The translations under genes were made by a program, and so were the position numbers. From Halomonas sp. 'Soap Lake #6' (GTDB lineage: Bacteria > Pseudomonadota > Gammaproteobacteria > Pseudomonadales > Halomonadaceae): a DNA stretch of 64,000 bases. Numbering within the stretch: the first letter of the stretch is position 1; every line of letters starts with the position of its first letter. Where the stretch lies: contig NZ_CP020469.1 of NCBI RefSeq assembly GCF_003031405.1, positions 4,739,687-4,803,686 of the forward strand, in the 5' to 3' direction. Below, piece after piece: positions 1-9,056 of the stretch. The notes beneath the pieces were generated by a model. It had not been told where the DNA came from. It did no database searches and saw only the letters and a list, made by a program, of their open reading frames with translations.

Positions 1-369
1 ACGGATACCAGCCTGGGGCTTGTCAGCGCTAGCCGTCAGCGCGATCTGGTTGGCTACTATGACCCTTACGATAATGCCTACGGCTATGGACGTGGTATGC
101 GGATGTTTGGGAGCGGCGGTCTGGGGCGCGGTGGGGCTAGCATTGGCTTAGGTGTTGGTGGAGGGTTCGGGGCAGGAATTGGCCAACGGCCAATCGAAGT
201 TGAGCGTGTTTCGCTACTGGTCAACGACGGTTATGTGCGCATCTCACGGGATATTCGTCGCTTCGATCATCTGGGTGATCTACGTGAGTCTTACAGTGCC
301 AGCAATGATGATTTTTGCCAGCGCTTCAAGGCAGCACTGCCGCAATCCACCACCGAGCGTGCGTTATGA
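1..369 (+). CDS. Hypothetical envelope protein, C-terminal part (5' end outside window)
   Basis: The reading frame is open from base 1 to a TGA at 367-369, leaving 122 visible residues; the start lies upstream of the window. The middle is a Gly-rich stretch (about residues 36-60, rich in GG, GLG and GxG) followed by a polar, compact C-terminus. I do not recognise the family. Its stop overlaps the ATG of the next gene, a clear lipoprotein, by four bases (ATGA), so the two are probably co-translated. The Gly-rich segment may be a flexible or membrane-inserting region of an outer-membrane-associated lipoprotein, but the N-terminus that would show a signal peptide is missing, so this is inference. 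Confidence 0.6.
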   Translation, partial: TDTSLGLVSASRQRDLVGYYDPYDNAYGYGRGMRMFGSGGLGRGGASIGLGVGGGFGAGIGQRPIEVERVSLLVNDGYVRISRDIRRFDHLGDLRESYSASNDDFCQRFKAALPQSTTERAL

Positions 370-737
370 CCATTCTTCGAGTTTTATGCAGAGCGGTATT
401 GGTAAGCACTTTAGTCGTGCTAGCTGGCTGTGCTTCCCAGCAGTCACTTGAACCGCGCGAACTTCACTACTCCTCACCTACCGAACAAACGTTTCGTCAG
501 GCTGTTGAACTGATGATAGAGCAAGGGTATGTGGTGAGGCACGCTGATTTAGCCTTAGGGCGTGCAGATGCGGCGCTTGCCCGCTGGCCAGAATATCGTT
601 TGCAACTCCAGGTCCATGAAGAGGGCACAGGCAGTCGGGTTCGGGTGTCAGCATCGCGGGGAAATCAGCCACTGCCCCCTTATTTATTAGACCCATGGTT
701 AGTCAAGCTGCAGAGTAAGTTGGGAGAAGCTCCGTGA
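366..737 (+). CDS. Small lipoprotein of unknown function
   Basis: A 123-residue protein. ATG at 366 overlaps the preceding stop (ATGA), which decides the start over an in-frame ATG further upstream. The N-terminus is a type II signal peptide: basic start, hydrophobic core, and lipobox L-A-G-C with the lipidated cysteine near residue 22. The mature part is about 100 residues, mixed charge, with no further membrane segment. Function is not recognised. Its stop again overlaps the next start (GTGA), so it belongs to a tightly coupled operon with the DUF1007 and NicO genes, which hints at a role near metal uptake in the envelope; that link is contextual only. Confidence 0.75.
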   Translation: MTILRVLCRAVLVSTLVVLAGCASQQSLEPRELHYSSPTEQTFRQAVELMIEQGYVVRHADLALGRADAALARWPEYRLQLQVHEEGTGSRVRVSASRGNQPLPPYLLDPWLVKLQSKLGEAP

Positions 738-1429
738 CAGTAGTAACACCTATGCTCAGCGTATTAGTAGGTAAGTCACGTTCCTATGGGGTGTCTTTAG
801 TTGTTGGCATTGCTAGCCTACTCAGTAGCACTGTGGTGCTAGCTCATCCTCATGGCTGGATAGATCTTAGTGTGCGGGTGGTCACTGATGAGCAGGGTGA
901 GGTTAGTGCTTTGCATCAAACGTGGCGAATGGATCCATTTTATAGCTTGGTGGTATTTGAAGAACTTCAACAAGTACCAGACGCGAACTTGGAACAAGGG
1001 CTGGATCAGTTAGGCAGTGAAATCCGCGACAACCTGTCTCATCAGCACTACTTCACTGAGGTTCGCATTAATGGCAAGCGTCAGCCTCTAGGGGAAGTAA
1101 CCGAGTATACGGCACTAGAACGGGATGGCCGGCTAATCTTTATGTTCATTTTGCCGCTGTCTGCATCTCAAGCGCTAACTGGCCACACTCTGGAGTACCA
1201 AGTGTTTGATCCTACCTACTACCTCGAAGTAGTTCATGAGGAGGAGGGCGGCAAGCCTGCTGCCGAAGCGCTCATTCTCAACGGAGAGCCAAGCTGCGAG
1301 CTAAGTATTGTGCCTGCGAACCCTGATCCTGAACTGGTCATGCAAGCTGCGCTGCTAGACGTTGATGAGCAGGCTGAGCCAGGGCTGGGCCGCCACTTTG
1401 CGGAAACAGGACGTGTAGCGTGCCACTAG
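734..1429 (+). CDS. DUF1007 family periplasmic protein
   Basis: A 231-residue protein starting with GTG at 734, coupled to the upstream lipoprotein gene. An N-terminal signal sequence (hydrophobic core around residues 20-36) is followed by a mature N-terminus H-P-H-G-W, the hallmark of the DUF1007 family, whose His-rich start is thought to bind divalent metal. DUF1007 genes commonly sit next to NicO-type permeases, as here, and are taken to be periplasmic or substrate-binding partners of nickel, cobalt or zinc transporters. The specific metal cannot be read from the sequence. About 60 bases separate it from the permease gene and contain a Zur-like palindrome. Confidence 0.8.
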   Translation: MTVVTPMLSVLVGKSRSYGVSLVVGIASLLSSTVVLAHPHGWIDLSVRVVTDEQGEVSALHQTWRMDPFYSLVVFEELQQVPDANLEQGLDQLGSEIRDNLSHQHYFTEVRINGKRQPLGEVTEYTALERDGRLIFMFILPLSASQALTGHTLEYQVFDPTYYLEVVHEEEGGKPAAEALILNGEPSCELSIVPANPDPELVMQAALLDVDEQAEPGLGRHFAETGRVACH

Positions 1430-1450
1430 CAGTTGGTAGGGTGAGTCGTG

Positions 1451-1471
1451 TATAAAGTGTTACTTTATAAC
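1451..1471 (+). promoter_or_regulatory. Zur-like operator palindrome upstream of NicO permease
   Basis: TATAAAGT (1451-1458), GTT, ACTTTATA (1462-1469) form a perfect 8-bp inverted repeat. Within it, 1459-1471 reads GTTACTTTATAAC, which matches 11 of 13 positions of the gammaproteobacterial Zur core GTTATANTATAAC as I remember it. It lies about 20 bases before the permease start codon, a position where a Fur-family repressor could block transcription. No clear promoter was identified beside it. Confidence 0.4.
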
Positions 1472-1488
1472 TTTTTCTGGAGGGGGTA

Positions 1489-2550
<1,062 letters not shown>

Positions 2551-2611
2551 CCTATCCCGTGGCACCAATGCTCGCATGGTTTTACATAGTGTTGGCCCTC
2601 TCCTCCTGGAG

Positions 2612-3031
2612 CTATAACGTTAACCTGTCAATTTGGGCAAGCAGCTGTTCACGTCGCTGCCCCTGTAGGGTTAATTCATAAGGCTCCGGAGTGCCATTAC
2701 CCCATACTGGAGCGGGCCAGCTTGCATCATCCTGGTAACGTACTACCAAATGAATGTGCAGTTGGCTAACGACATTACCCAATGTGGCTATATTGAGCTT
2801 ATCGCCGTGAAACGCTTCTTTCATCGCCTCTCCAAGCACTGTGGCTTCACGCCAAAGCTGGGCCTGTTCTTGAGTAGATAGTTCAAACACTTCGCTGACT
2901 GACGCAACTCTAGGCACCAGAACGACCCAGGGGTAGCGCGCATCGTTCATTAGCAGTGCGCGGCACAGGGGCAAGTCGGCGAGGGGGAAGGTGTCGGTAG
3001 CTAAGCGTGAATCGAGATCAAAGGTATCCAA
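2612..3031 (-). CDS. HIT domain protein
   Basis: Histidine-triad nucleotide-binding superfamily; 139 residues from the start chosen here. The catalytic motif region reads Q-L-H-I-H-L-V-V-R, so the third His of the canonical HxHxH is replaced by Val, as I recall for the proteobacterial subfamily that continues with W-P-A-P-V-W-G. A TTG at 3031 is preferred because it gives an N-terminus like that subfamily (fM-D-T-F-D-L-D) and has GGAG ten bases upstream; an ATG at 3124 would add 31 residues that look non-coding. Substrate unknown; HIT relatives hydrolyse nucleotide phosphoramidates or dinucleotides. It is a single gene convergent with the NicO gene. Confidence 0.8.
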   Translation of the reverse strand: MDTFDLDSRLATDTFPLADLPLCRALLMNDARYPWVVLVPRVASVSEVFELSTQEQAQLWREATVLGEAMKEAFHGDKLNIATLGNVVSQLHIHLVVRYQDDASWPAPVWGNGTPEPYELTLQGQRREQLLAQIDRLTL

Positions 3032-3239
3032 ATCAATAGCGCTCCAGGTAGCCAGTGAATGATTAGCAGCATAGCCGTTGCTTGCGCAGCTGAGGTAAAG
3101 CTTGGCAGTGCAAAATAGGCGCAATAGGCAAAACGCTGTTACGCTTAGAGTACTCCCAAGCGGTAACGCTGCCTATGGAGCTTCGCTATATTAACGGTAT
3201 GTTGACGGTACCTCGACTGACTTGTTAAGGAGAACACAA

Positions 3240-3371
3240 ATGAAAAAACTACTCGCTACCAGCTTTATTCTGCTCATCGCCGCAGGTGCGTTGGCGGGCT
3301 GTAATACAGTGGCAGGCGCAGGACAGGATGTGCAGGAAGGCGGACGAGCCGTTCAGGATGCAGCGAGCTAA
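3240..3371 (+). CDS. Entericidin-family small lipoprotein
   Basis: A 43-residue protein with an AAGGAG site eight bases before its ATG. The signal peptide is basic (M-K-K) and hydrophobic with lipobox L-A-G-C, followed by N-T-V-A-G-A-G-Q-D, the conserved mature start of entericidin A/B lipoproteins, and an amphipathic tail. In E. coli, entericidins form a toxin/antidote pair tied to stationary-phase lysis; in most other bacteria single copies of unknown role occur, as here. Only one copy is seen in this window. A 14-bp tandem duplication begins at its stop codon, followed by a terminator. Confidence 0.85.
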   Translation: MKKLLATSFILLIAAGALAGCNTVAGAGQDVQEGGRAVQDAAS

Positions 3372-3393
3372 TGCTATAAAGCTAATGCTATAA
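3366..3393 (+). repeat. 14-bp tandem duplication over the entericidin stop codon
   Basis: AGCTAATGCTATAA occurs twice head-to-tail (3366-3379 and 3380-3393). The TAA stop of the entericidin gene (3369-3371) lies inside the first copy. Confidence 0.9.
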
Positions 3394-3420
3394 ATAGCAC
3401 TATTAGTTAGGGTAGAAGAG

Positions 3421-3450
3421 CGGGCTGGGCATCACTGCCTAGCCCGTTTT
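3421..3450 (+). terminator. Rho-independent terminator of the entericidin gene
   Basis: Arms CGGGCTGGGC and GCCTAGCCCG (one mismatch) with a six-base loop, followed by TTTT. Confidence 0.8.
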
Positions 3451-3490
3451 ACATGTGGGACAACCACAGATTGAACAAGGAAGAAGATTA

Positions 3491-3859
3491 ATGGTTAACG
3501 TATCAAGCTTAAGCTACTCAATTAAAAAACAGTTGGGCAGCGGCTGCTTAGTGGTGCTGGCAGCCTCATTACTGACCGCATGTGCCAGTGCGACCGACCC
3601 TGTTAGCGCTCCCCCTCCACCCACCGCTGGTCAGGGTGAAACATCAACCGTAGGGGCTAGCTGCGATAGCGAGACTGTACAGTACGCAATCGGTGAGCTA
3701 TTTGATGAGGCTAATGTCCCACAGCTACAAAGCGAGAGTGGTGCTCGGCAGGTGCGAGTGCTGCGCCCCCACAGCGCTGCCACAATGGACTATCGGGAGG
3801 ATCGTTTGAATATTCATTTAGAGAGCAACGATACCATCGAAGCCCTGCGTTGCGGTTAA
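3491..3859 (+). CDS. I78-type peptidase inhibitor lipoprotein
   Basis: A 122-residue predicted lipoprotein: hydrophobic core, lipobox L-T-A-C at about residues 28-31, then a Pro/Thr linker and a domain of about 70 residues. This domain resembles peptidase inhibitor family I78: an N-terminal Cys (S-C-D-S-E), the stretch V-R-V-L-R-P with M-D-Y-R-E-D-R-L-N-I, and a final Arg-Cys that probably pairs with the first Cys. Known I78 inhibitors act on serine proteases; an envelope-anchored form would protect against exogenous or own proteases (inference). ATG at 3491 with AGGAAG upstream is chosen over an in-frame ATG at 3455. The stop shares a TTAA with the convergent LysE-family gene. Confidence 0.75.
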   Translation: MVNVSSLSYSIKKQLGSGCLVVLAASLLTACASATDPVSAPPPPTAGQGETSTVGASCDSETVQYAIGELFDEANVPQLQSESGARQVRVLRPHSAATMDYREDRLNIHLESNDTIEALRCG

Positions 3860-4461
3860 CGCAGAATTAGCACGACACAAGCGGCGGTGAGTAACCCCAT
3901 GGAGATATTAAAAGCTCGCCATGCACCGTCGCTTTTGATCCATTGCCCAATGGCTGTCCCGAAAGCTGCCCAGAGAGCAATACAAGGCAGAGCTACTATC
4001 TCTGCAAAACCTGCCAGCACTAAAGCATTAATAACCGGTTGGCCGCTTTCGGGCAAAAAACCTGCCATTAGTGCCAACCCCATTATCCATGCCTTGGGAT
4101 TAGCAAATTGAAACATCGCAGCCTGCCAAAATGTTAGCGGAACACCCCGTTGATCGCCATCAAGGTTAGGTGGTGGCGCAGTCGCTATTTTCCAGGCGAG
4201 ATAGAGTAAATAGGCGCTACCCACCCAGCGCAAAGTGATTTGTACCACCGGGAAACGCTCAAATAACACCCCAAGCCCCAGCGCAATGCTGGCAAATAGT
4301 AAAAAGCAGCCACCTAAAATGCCCCACATGTGTGGCATTGTGCGCCGAAAACCAAAGTTAGCCCCGGATGCTGTCAACATAATGTTATTAGGACCGGGGG
4401 TTAGGGTCATTGACATCATAAAGAGTGCAGCAGGGCCAAGGATTAGCCATTCACTGTTCAT
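3856..4461 (-). CDS. LysE family amino-acid exporter
   Basis: A 201-residue, roughly six-helix inner-membrane protein of the LysE/RhtB family, which exports amino acids or their derivatives. The family signature is visible near the N-terminus as T-P-G-P-N-N, and F-A-N-P-K-A-W in the middle is the second conserved loop. Start at M-N-S-E-W (4461) fits family length; an upstream ATG at 4518 would add a polar tail. It is divergent from a MocR-type regulator 96 bases away, a common arrangement in which the PLP-binding regulator senses an amino acid and controls the exporter. Substrate not predictable. It overlaps the convergent I78 gene by four bases. Confidence 0.85.
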   Translation of the reverse strand: MNSEWLILGPAALFMMSMTLTPGPNNIMLTASGANFGFRRTMPHMWGILGGCFLLFASIALGLGVLFERFPVVQITLRWVGSAYLLYLAWKIATAPPPNLDGDQRGVPLTFWQAAMFQFANPKAWIMGLALMAGFLPESGQPVINALVLAGFAEIVALPCIALWAAFGTAIGQWIKSDGAWRAFNISMGLLTAACVVLILR

Positions 4462-4470
4462 TTTTTGTAT

Positions 4471-4486
4471 CCATACAATTTTATGG
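4471..4486. promoter_or_regulatory. Putative MocR operator between LysE and regulator genes
   Basis: CCATA-N6-TATGG inverted repeat (4471-4475 and 4482-4486), ten bases from the LysE start codon and about 70 from the regulator start. It is the clearest dyad in the divergent intergenic region, hence a candidate binding site for the adjacent GntR-type domain. Confidence 0.4.
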
Positions 4487-4557
4487 TTTGTTTGTGATTT
4501 AGGTACTATTGTTAGCATAATGGTAGCTAAAATTACGTCAAAGGTTTTATTGTCACC

Positions 4558-5952
4558 ATGACAATTTGGATGCCTGAACTTGAATCAATACCGGGGCCGC
4601 GTTACCGGGCCATTGCCCATGCAATTGGAGAGGCAATTAGTACTGGCACGCTCGTACCGGGAGAGCGACTACCGCCCCAGCGGCGCTTAGCCGATGCACT
4701 GGGAGTAACCGTAGGGACGGTTACCCGCGGCTATGCGGAAGCTGAGCATAATGGTTGGGTTGTCGCGCGGGTGGGCAGCGGCACTTATGTCAAACAGCCC
4801 GTGTCGAGGGCCACGTTTGATATGGCGTGGCTGCCGAGTGACGACAGTGAAGTCATCGATTTAAGCCTAAGCTTGCCACCGCCTCATCCGCTACGTCAGC
4901 AGGCATTCAGTCACGCATTGAGCGCAGTAAGTGCGTCTCCCGCAGCATTAATGCGGGGCGTCTCCTATTTGGATGCCAGAGGCAGCGAGGGCCATCGTGA
5001 CTTGCTAACAGAGTGGCTTGCAGAGCTAGGTATGCCGCTGGTCAGTGACGAGTTACTGATTACCCAGGGGGGGCAGCATGGTATTAGTTTGGTGTTAAAT
5101 ACACTGTTGCGCCCGGGTGAATTGATGGCGGCGGATGCATTAACTTACCCAGGGGCAATCAGCGCTGCTCAGCAAGCCCACCTCAAAATGGTGGGTATCA
5201 CCTTCGATGAGGGGGGGATGAGTATGGATGCGCTGGAAGCACAGTGCGCCCGTCAGCCTCCTCGCTTAATCTATGTAACACCCGATCAGAACAATCCCAC
5301 TGGTGTTTGTCTGAGTGAAGCGCGTCGCCACCAACTGGTGGCGCTTGCGAGGCGCTACGACATATGGCTATTGGAAGATGGTGTGCAGTATTTACCTGTT
5401 GAGCAACGCGGTATACCGCTTTACCAGCTAGCACCTGAGCGGACGCTATTTGTCTTTAGTACGGCGAAGGTATTGGCGGGCGGGCTGCGTATAGGCGTCC
5501 TGCGTGCGCCTAATGTGCTACTAGAGCGCCTTGCGGCAGGACTAAGAGCGCAGAGCTGGATGGTGCCGCCACTGATGGTAGACGTTGCCTGCCACTGGGT
5601 CACCCAGCCTGCCGCCCGAACGTTACTGGAGTGGCAAACCAAGGAGTTAGCAGCACGGCAAACGTTGGCGGCCGACATTTTATCTGGCTATCGATTGAGT
5701 AACCGCTCCCATGGCAGCAATATCTGGCTAATGCTTCCCGATGGGTGTCGCGCCCTCGAGCTATGTGAACGCTTACTGCATAGTGGCGTTAAGGTTTCCA
5801 GCGCCGAACCCTTTTGTGTGGGTAGTACGCCGGCCCCTCAAGCAATCCGCATCTGTATTGGCGCCGCTAAAGATCAGCAGACGCTAAGCAGTGCATTGGC
5901 GACGATTAAGCAGTGTCTTGCTCAACCGCCTAATGCTCCGGTGACGGTATAG
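4558..5952 (+). CDS. MocR family PLP-dependent transcriptional regulator
   Basis: A 464-residue fusion of an N-terminal GntR-type winged helix (residues about 12-80; pattern P-x-x-R-x-L-A-D-x-L-G-V-x-x-G-T-V-T-R-x-Y) and a C-terminal fold-type I aminotransferase-like domain (about 100-455). The PLP lysine is K304 in F-S-T-A-K, with N-N-P-T-G upstream. MocR proteins use PLP-bound ligands to regulate neighbouring genes; GabR and PdxR are known examples. Here the likely target is the divergent LysE exporter and itself. The effector is unknown. ATG at 4558. The stop directly abuts the convergent stop of the next gene. Confidence 0.9.
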   Translation: MTIWMPELESIPGPRYRAIAHAIGEAISTGTLVPGERLPPQRRLADALGVTVGTVTRGYAEAEHNGWVVARVGSGTYVKQPVSRATFDMAWLPSDDSEVIDLSLSLPPPHPLRQQAFSHALSAVSASPAALMRGVSYLDARGSEGHRDLLTEWLAELGMPLVSDELLITQGGQHGISLVLNTLLRPGELMAADALTYPGAISAAQQAHLKMVGITFDEGGMSMDALEAQCARQPPRLIYVTPDQNNPTGVCLSEARRHQLVALARRYDIWLLEDGVQYLPVEQRGIPLYQLAPERTLFVFSTAKVLAGGLRIGVLRAPNVLLERLAAGLRAQSWMVPPLMVDVACHWVTQPAARTLLEWQTKELAARQTLAADILSGYRLSNRSHGSNIWLMLPDGCRALELCERLLHSGVKVSSAEPFCVGSTPAPQAIRICIGAAKDQQTLSSALATIKQCLAQPPNAPVTV

Positions 5953-6957
5953 TCACTCATAGCGATCTTTCCAGCGCTGACGGTGCACCTGCTCTTTGAG
6001 CATCTCCAGAATATCGTAGAGGACCTTCTCAGTGACATGGGCACTGCCTTCATCGACGGTTAACCAGCTATCAAAGCCACTTTCAGCCGTTTGCTCAACC
6101 AATTGGCGGAATTCTTTAGAGTGAATACCCAGTGCCAGCTCATCAACTAACCGCTGGGCAACTCCGCTTAATGAGGCTTGCATGGCGCTGGAAGCAGTCT
6201 GACCCATAGGCAGGCGGCGTAACTTTTGGATTTCAGGGCTTTCTCGTAGTGTGCGGCTTACCAAGTCATCAATTGCTTGCATAATGGCAGTGCGGTTCTG
6301 TTGGTAAGCTTGCCCGACGGTAGCTTCTAACCGCTGGGCTATTTCGTGAATGAGTTGGTCTTTACGCGGCATGATGACCCGGTCGATAACACGCTCGGTA
6401 AGCGAGTCGCTGGCAACAATTTGCTGCTGCACATTGCCAAGCAGGCGTAGAGCAATACGGTCTGAGAGCTCTTCTAGCAGGATATCGTAGTATTTGGCGG
6501 CAAACTGATAGCTTGACCAGCGGGTGACGTTGATCAAACGCAACCGGTGCAATCTATTCAGTAGCGAGACTACGCGAAGTACGCGCAGCCAGCGGAACCC
6601 ACTCAGCGGGATACAGCCAAGCACGTCGTACCAGTGGACAAAAGGGTAAAAAAACCAGCGGTGATAGCGCCGTTCGACAATGGCAACGGCCCAGCCCAGC
6701 AGCACATCAGTAATAAAGAAGGCGACAAAAAACAGGTCAATGGTAGTAAAGCGGCTATGTATGGTTGTGTCGTAAAAATCGTGGAAGCCTGGTGCGATGG
6801 AAGCGACTGCTTGATTGAGCGGGCCAATCAGAAACAGTGAGTCAAACAGCAGTAGACTCAGATTGATGATCACCGCGGCGAGAACTAAAAAATCCCAGCC
6901 GATATGCGCATACTCAACGGTTTTAGGCAGGTGTGGGTAGCGCTCCCTGGCGGGCAT
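5953..6957 (-). CDS. Voltage-sensor-like membrane protein without a pore domain
   Basis: A 334-residue protein, usually named ion transporter. The first 140 residues carry four hydrophobic segments: S1-like (about 20-45), S2-like (about 72-95), S3-like with an Asp in W-Y-D-V-L (about 105-120), and an S4-like helix R-W-L-R-V-L-R-V-V with Arg every third residue (about 122-142). No pore helices or selectivity filter follow; instead about 190 residues of soluble, mostly helical sequence run to the end. This looks like a voltage-sensor fold coupled to a cytoplasmic helical domain, a layout different from canonical cation channels. Function unknown. It stands alone between convergent MocR and an upstream thioesterase gene in the same direction. 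Confidence 0.7.
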   Translation of the reverse strand: MPARERYPHLPKTVEYAHIGWDFLVLAAVIINLSLLLFDSLFLIGPLNQAVASIAPGFHDFYDTTIHSRFTTIDLFFVAFFITDVLLGWAVAIVERRYHRWFFYPFVHWYDVLGCIPLSGFRWLRVLRVVSLLNRLHRLRLINVTRWSSYQFAAKYYDILLEELSDRIALRLLGNVQQQIVASDSLTERVIDRVIMPRKDQLIHEIAQRLEATVGQAYQQNRTAIMQAIDDLVSRTLRESPEIQKLRRLPMGQTASSAMQASLSGVAQRLVDELALGIHSKEFRQLVEQTAESGFDSWLTVDEGSAHVTEKVLYDILEMLKEQVHRQRWKDRYE

Positions 6958-6995
6958 GAAGACTCCTTGTCAGTGGGTTAATGGGGCACCATGGG

Positions 6996-7520
6996 CTAGG
7001 AATTTAGCTGATGGTGCTGTTGGGTTAACAGCTCTTCCTGTTCCGCCTGCTTGCGCAGTTTTTTGCGCAGAGCAGCTTTGTCATAGCGTAATTTTTGTAG
7101 TGGAGTTTCCAGGGCTAAAGGCGGCACTCTAGCGGGTTTGCCATCGGCATTTACCGCTACCATAGTGAGGTAGCAGCTATTGGTGTGGCGAATCAGCTTT
7201 TGCCGGATATCCTCGGCCACTACTTTAATGCCAATTTCCATAGAGGAGCGCCCTACATGATTGACGCTGGCTAGGAATGTGACCAGTTCACCTACATGAA
7301 TGGGCTGCTTAAACAGTACCTGGTCCACTGAAAGCGTTACGACATAGTGCCCTGAATAGCGGCTAGCGCAGGCGTAGGCCACCTCATCAAGCTTTTTAAG
7401 AATAGCACCACCGTGCACTTTGCCACTGAAATTGGCCATGTCTGGTGTCATTAGTACGGTCATTGAAAGCTCATGCTGACCGGGCAAGGCGCTGTGTTCA
7501 AGGTTGGGTGTTTCAGGCAT
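6996..7520 (-). CDS. Acyl-CoA thioesterase, hotdog fold (YciA/BACH type)
   Basis: A 174-residue cytoplasmic thioesterase. The hotdog signature G-K-V-H-G-G-A-I-L-K-K-L-D-E at about residues 34-47 holds the conserved Asp of the 4HBT catalytic site, and V-D-Q-V-L-F-K-Q-P-I follows. The last 30 residues are basic and helical, beyond the usual YciA length. Members hydrolyse short to long acyl-CoAs and release free CoA. ATG at 7520 is chosen because GGAAGG lies seven bases upstream; an in-frame ATG at 7595 would add an unusual 25-residue extension. The neighbour AtoE, a short-chain fatty-acid permease in the same direction, fits a role in acyl-CoA turnover. Confidence 0.85.
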   Translation of the reverse strand: MPETPNLEHSALPGQHELSMTVLMTPDMANFSGKVHGGAILKKLDEVAYACASRYSGHYVVTLSVDQVLFKQPIHVGELVTFLASVNHVGRSSMEIGIKVVAEDIRQKLIRHTNSCYLTMVAVNADGKPARVPPLALETPLQKLRYDKAALRKKLRKQAEQEELLTQQHHQLNS

Positions 7521-7615
7521 AGGGAAACCTTCCGGGCTGAAAATGCCCGCCCCGTGGGGCGGACGGTATGGTTTTGTGAGCTGATAGTGGCTCAATGCTC
7601 AGGACTACACTGCTC

Positions 7616-7663
7616 AGAACCACGCTACTTATTAGAACCACACTATTTATTAGAACCACACCA
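7616..7663 (-). repeat. 18-bp tandem repeat (2.6 copies) over the atoE stop codon
   Basis: Units beginning AGAACCAC at 7616, 7634 and 7652 on the plus strand; the first two are full 18-mers differing at two positions. The atoE stop (7650-7652, TTA on plus) sits at the junction of copies two and three, and the same TTA is repeated in frame 18 bases further on. Confidence 0.9.
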
Positions 7664-8960
7664 GGCCAACGGAGATGATAATGCCGGTAACAAATAGCTG
7701 AATCAGGCAGAAGCCCATAATGTCTTTGGCCTTTAGGCCAGCAATGGCCAGCACCGGCAGTGCCCAGAAAGGCTGAAGCAGGTTGGTCCAGGCATCACCC
7801 CAGGCAACTGCCATGGCAACGCGGGCAATGTCAGCGCCTAACGCTTCAGCCGCCGGTAGCATTACCGGCGCCTGTACTGCCCACTGGCCACCACCGGAAG
7901 GTACAAACAGGTTAACAATCCCTGCGCTGAGAAACGACCAGAACGGTAGCGAGGAGGCGGTGGCAAAGGATACTAGCCATTCAGACATGCTTTGTGCCAA
8001 ACCTGATTGCACCATAATGGCCATAATGCCAGCGTAGAATGGGAACTGAATAACGATGCCAGCCCCCCCTTTAATGGCTTCATTAAGGCTATTAAGCAGA
8101 TTGCGCGGGGTGCGGTGCAGCACAATGGCTAAGAATAAAAACAGGAAGTTGACCACATTTAGGTTCAAGCCGCCGCCACGTAGCAGAAAGTGGTCAAGCA
8201 GGAAGAGCAACCCAGGCACACCTACCAGCAGGGCAAGCGGCATGCTGTTTTCCAGTTTCTCTGCTGGACGAGTAATACGGCCTTGAGACTCTGGCGTATC
8301 ATCAAGCAGCTTGGGGTCAACATAGACGCTATCTTTTTCATCCGGCAGCATCATGCGGTTTACCAGCGGTACGGCAATAAACAGACAAATCACGATGGCT
8401 ACGTTAAAGAAGGCAAAAATAGTTGAGCCCGTGCTAATCACGCCGATCTGGTCCGCAGAAAAGTGTCCCTCAGTCGCGATAGTAAGTGGCACCGATCCCG
8501 CTAATCCACCATGCCACACCACAAAACCTGAATAGGCACTGGCGACCAGCAAGCGGTAGTCAACACGAATTAAGCGTGCTAGCTCTTTAGCAAAAAGTGC
8601 GCCGACTACTAGGCCAAAGCCCCAGTTGATCCAGCTAGCAGCGAGCGATACCAGGGTAACCAAAATAATGGCGCCGCCAGGGCTTTTGGCGGTACTGGCG
8701 ATTTTCTGGAGTAATCGCTTAACTGGTGGAGAGCTGGCCAGCATAAAGCCTGTTACCAATACCAGCAGCATCTGCATCGAGAAGGTCAGCAACCCCCAGA
8801 AGCCGTCACCCCACATACGTAGCACGGCAAGGGGTGTTTGGCGCTCGACCGCAATAGCAGCTACTGCTGCGATAAGCGTCAGCAGTAGCACAAATATATA
8901 GGGGTCTGGCAGGTAACGCTCAACCAGCTTGACCGCTGGTTTAGATATGAACTTTAACAT
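7650..8960 (-). CDS. atoE: Short-chain fatty acid transporter AtoE
   Basis: A 436-residue polytopic inner-membrane protein of the AtoE/TIGR00366 family, which takes up short-chain fatty acids such as butyrate and acetoacetate. About eleven to twelve membrane segments are visible; conserved stretches include W-I-N-W-G-F-G-L-V-V-G and N-L-F-V-P-S-G-G-G-Q-W. Length equals that of E. coli AtoE (about 440). No ato CoA-transferase genes are near, so it is an isolated carrier here with a thioesterase downstream. A palindrome ACGTTAACGT about 100 bases upstream may be its operator. A tandem duplication sits on its stop codon. Confidence 0.9.
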   Translation of the reverse strand: MLKFISKPAVKLVERYLPDPYIFVLLLTLIAAVAAIAVERQTPLAVLRMWGDGFWGLLTFSMQMLLVLVTGFMLASSPPVKRLLQKIASTAKSPGGAIILVTLVSLAASWINWGFGLVVGALFAKELARLIRVDYRLLVASAYSGFVVWHGGLAGSVPLTIATEGHFSADQIGVISTGSTIFAFFNVAIVICLFIAVPLVNRMMLPDEKDSVYVDPKLLDDTPESQGRITRPAEKLENSMPLALLVGVPGLLFLLDHFLLRGGGLNLNVVNFLFLFLAIVLHRTPRNLLNSLNEAIKGGAGIVIQFPFYAGIMAIMVQSGLAQSMSEWLVSFATASSLPFWSFLSAGIVNLFVPSGGGQWAVQAPVMLPAAEALGADIARVAMAVAWGDAWTNLLQPFWALPVLAIAGLKAKDIMGFCLIQLFVTGIIISVGLVWF

Positions 8961-9056
8961 GGGATGCTCGCTTTATTCGTTATTAGGAAGTGCGTGGCTA
9001 ATATAAGACGGCGCGGCGCATTTTTCATCTCTCGTCGAACAGCTGCTCAGGAACTT

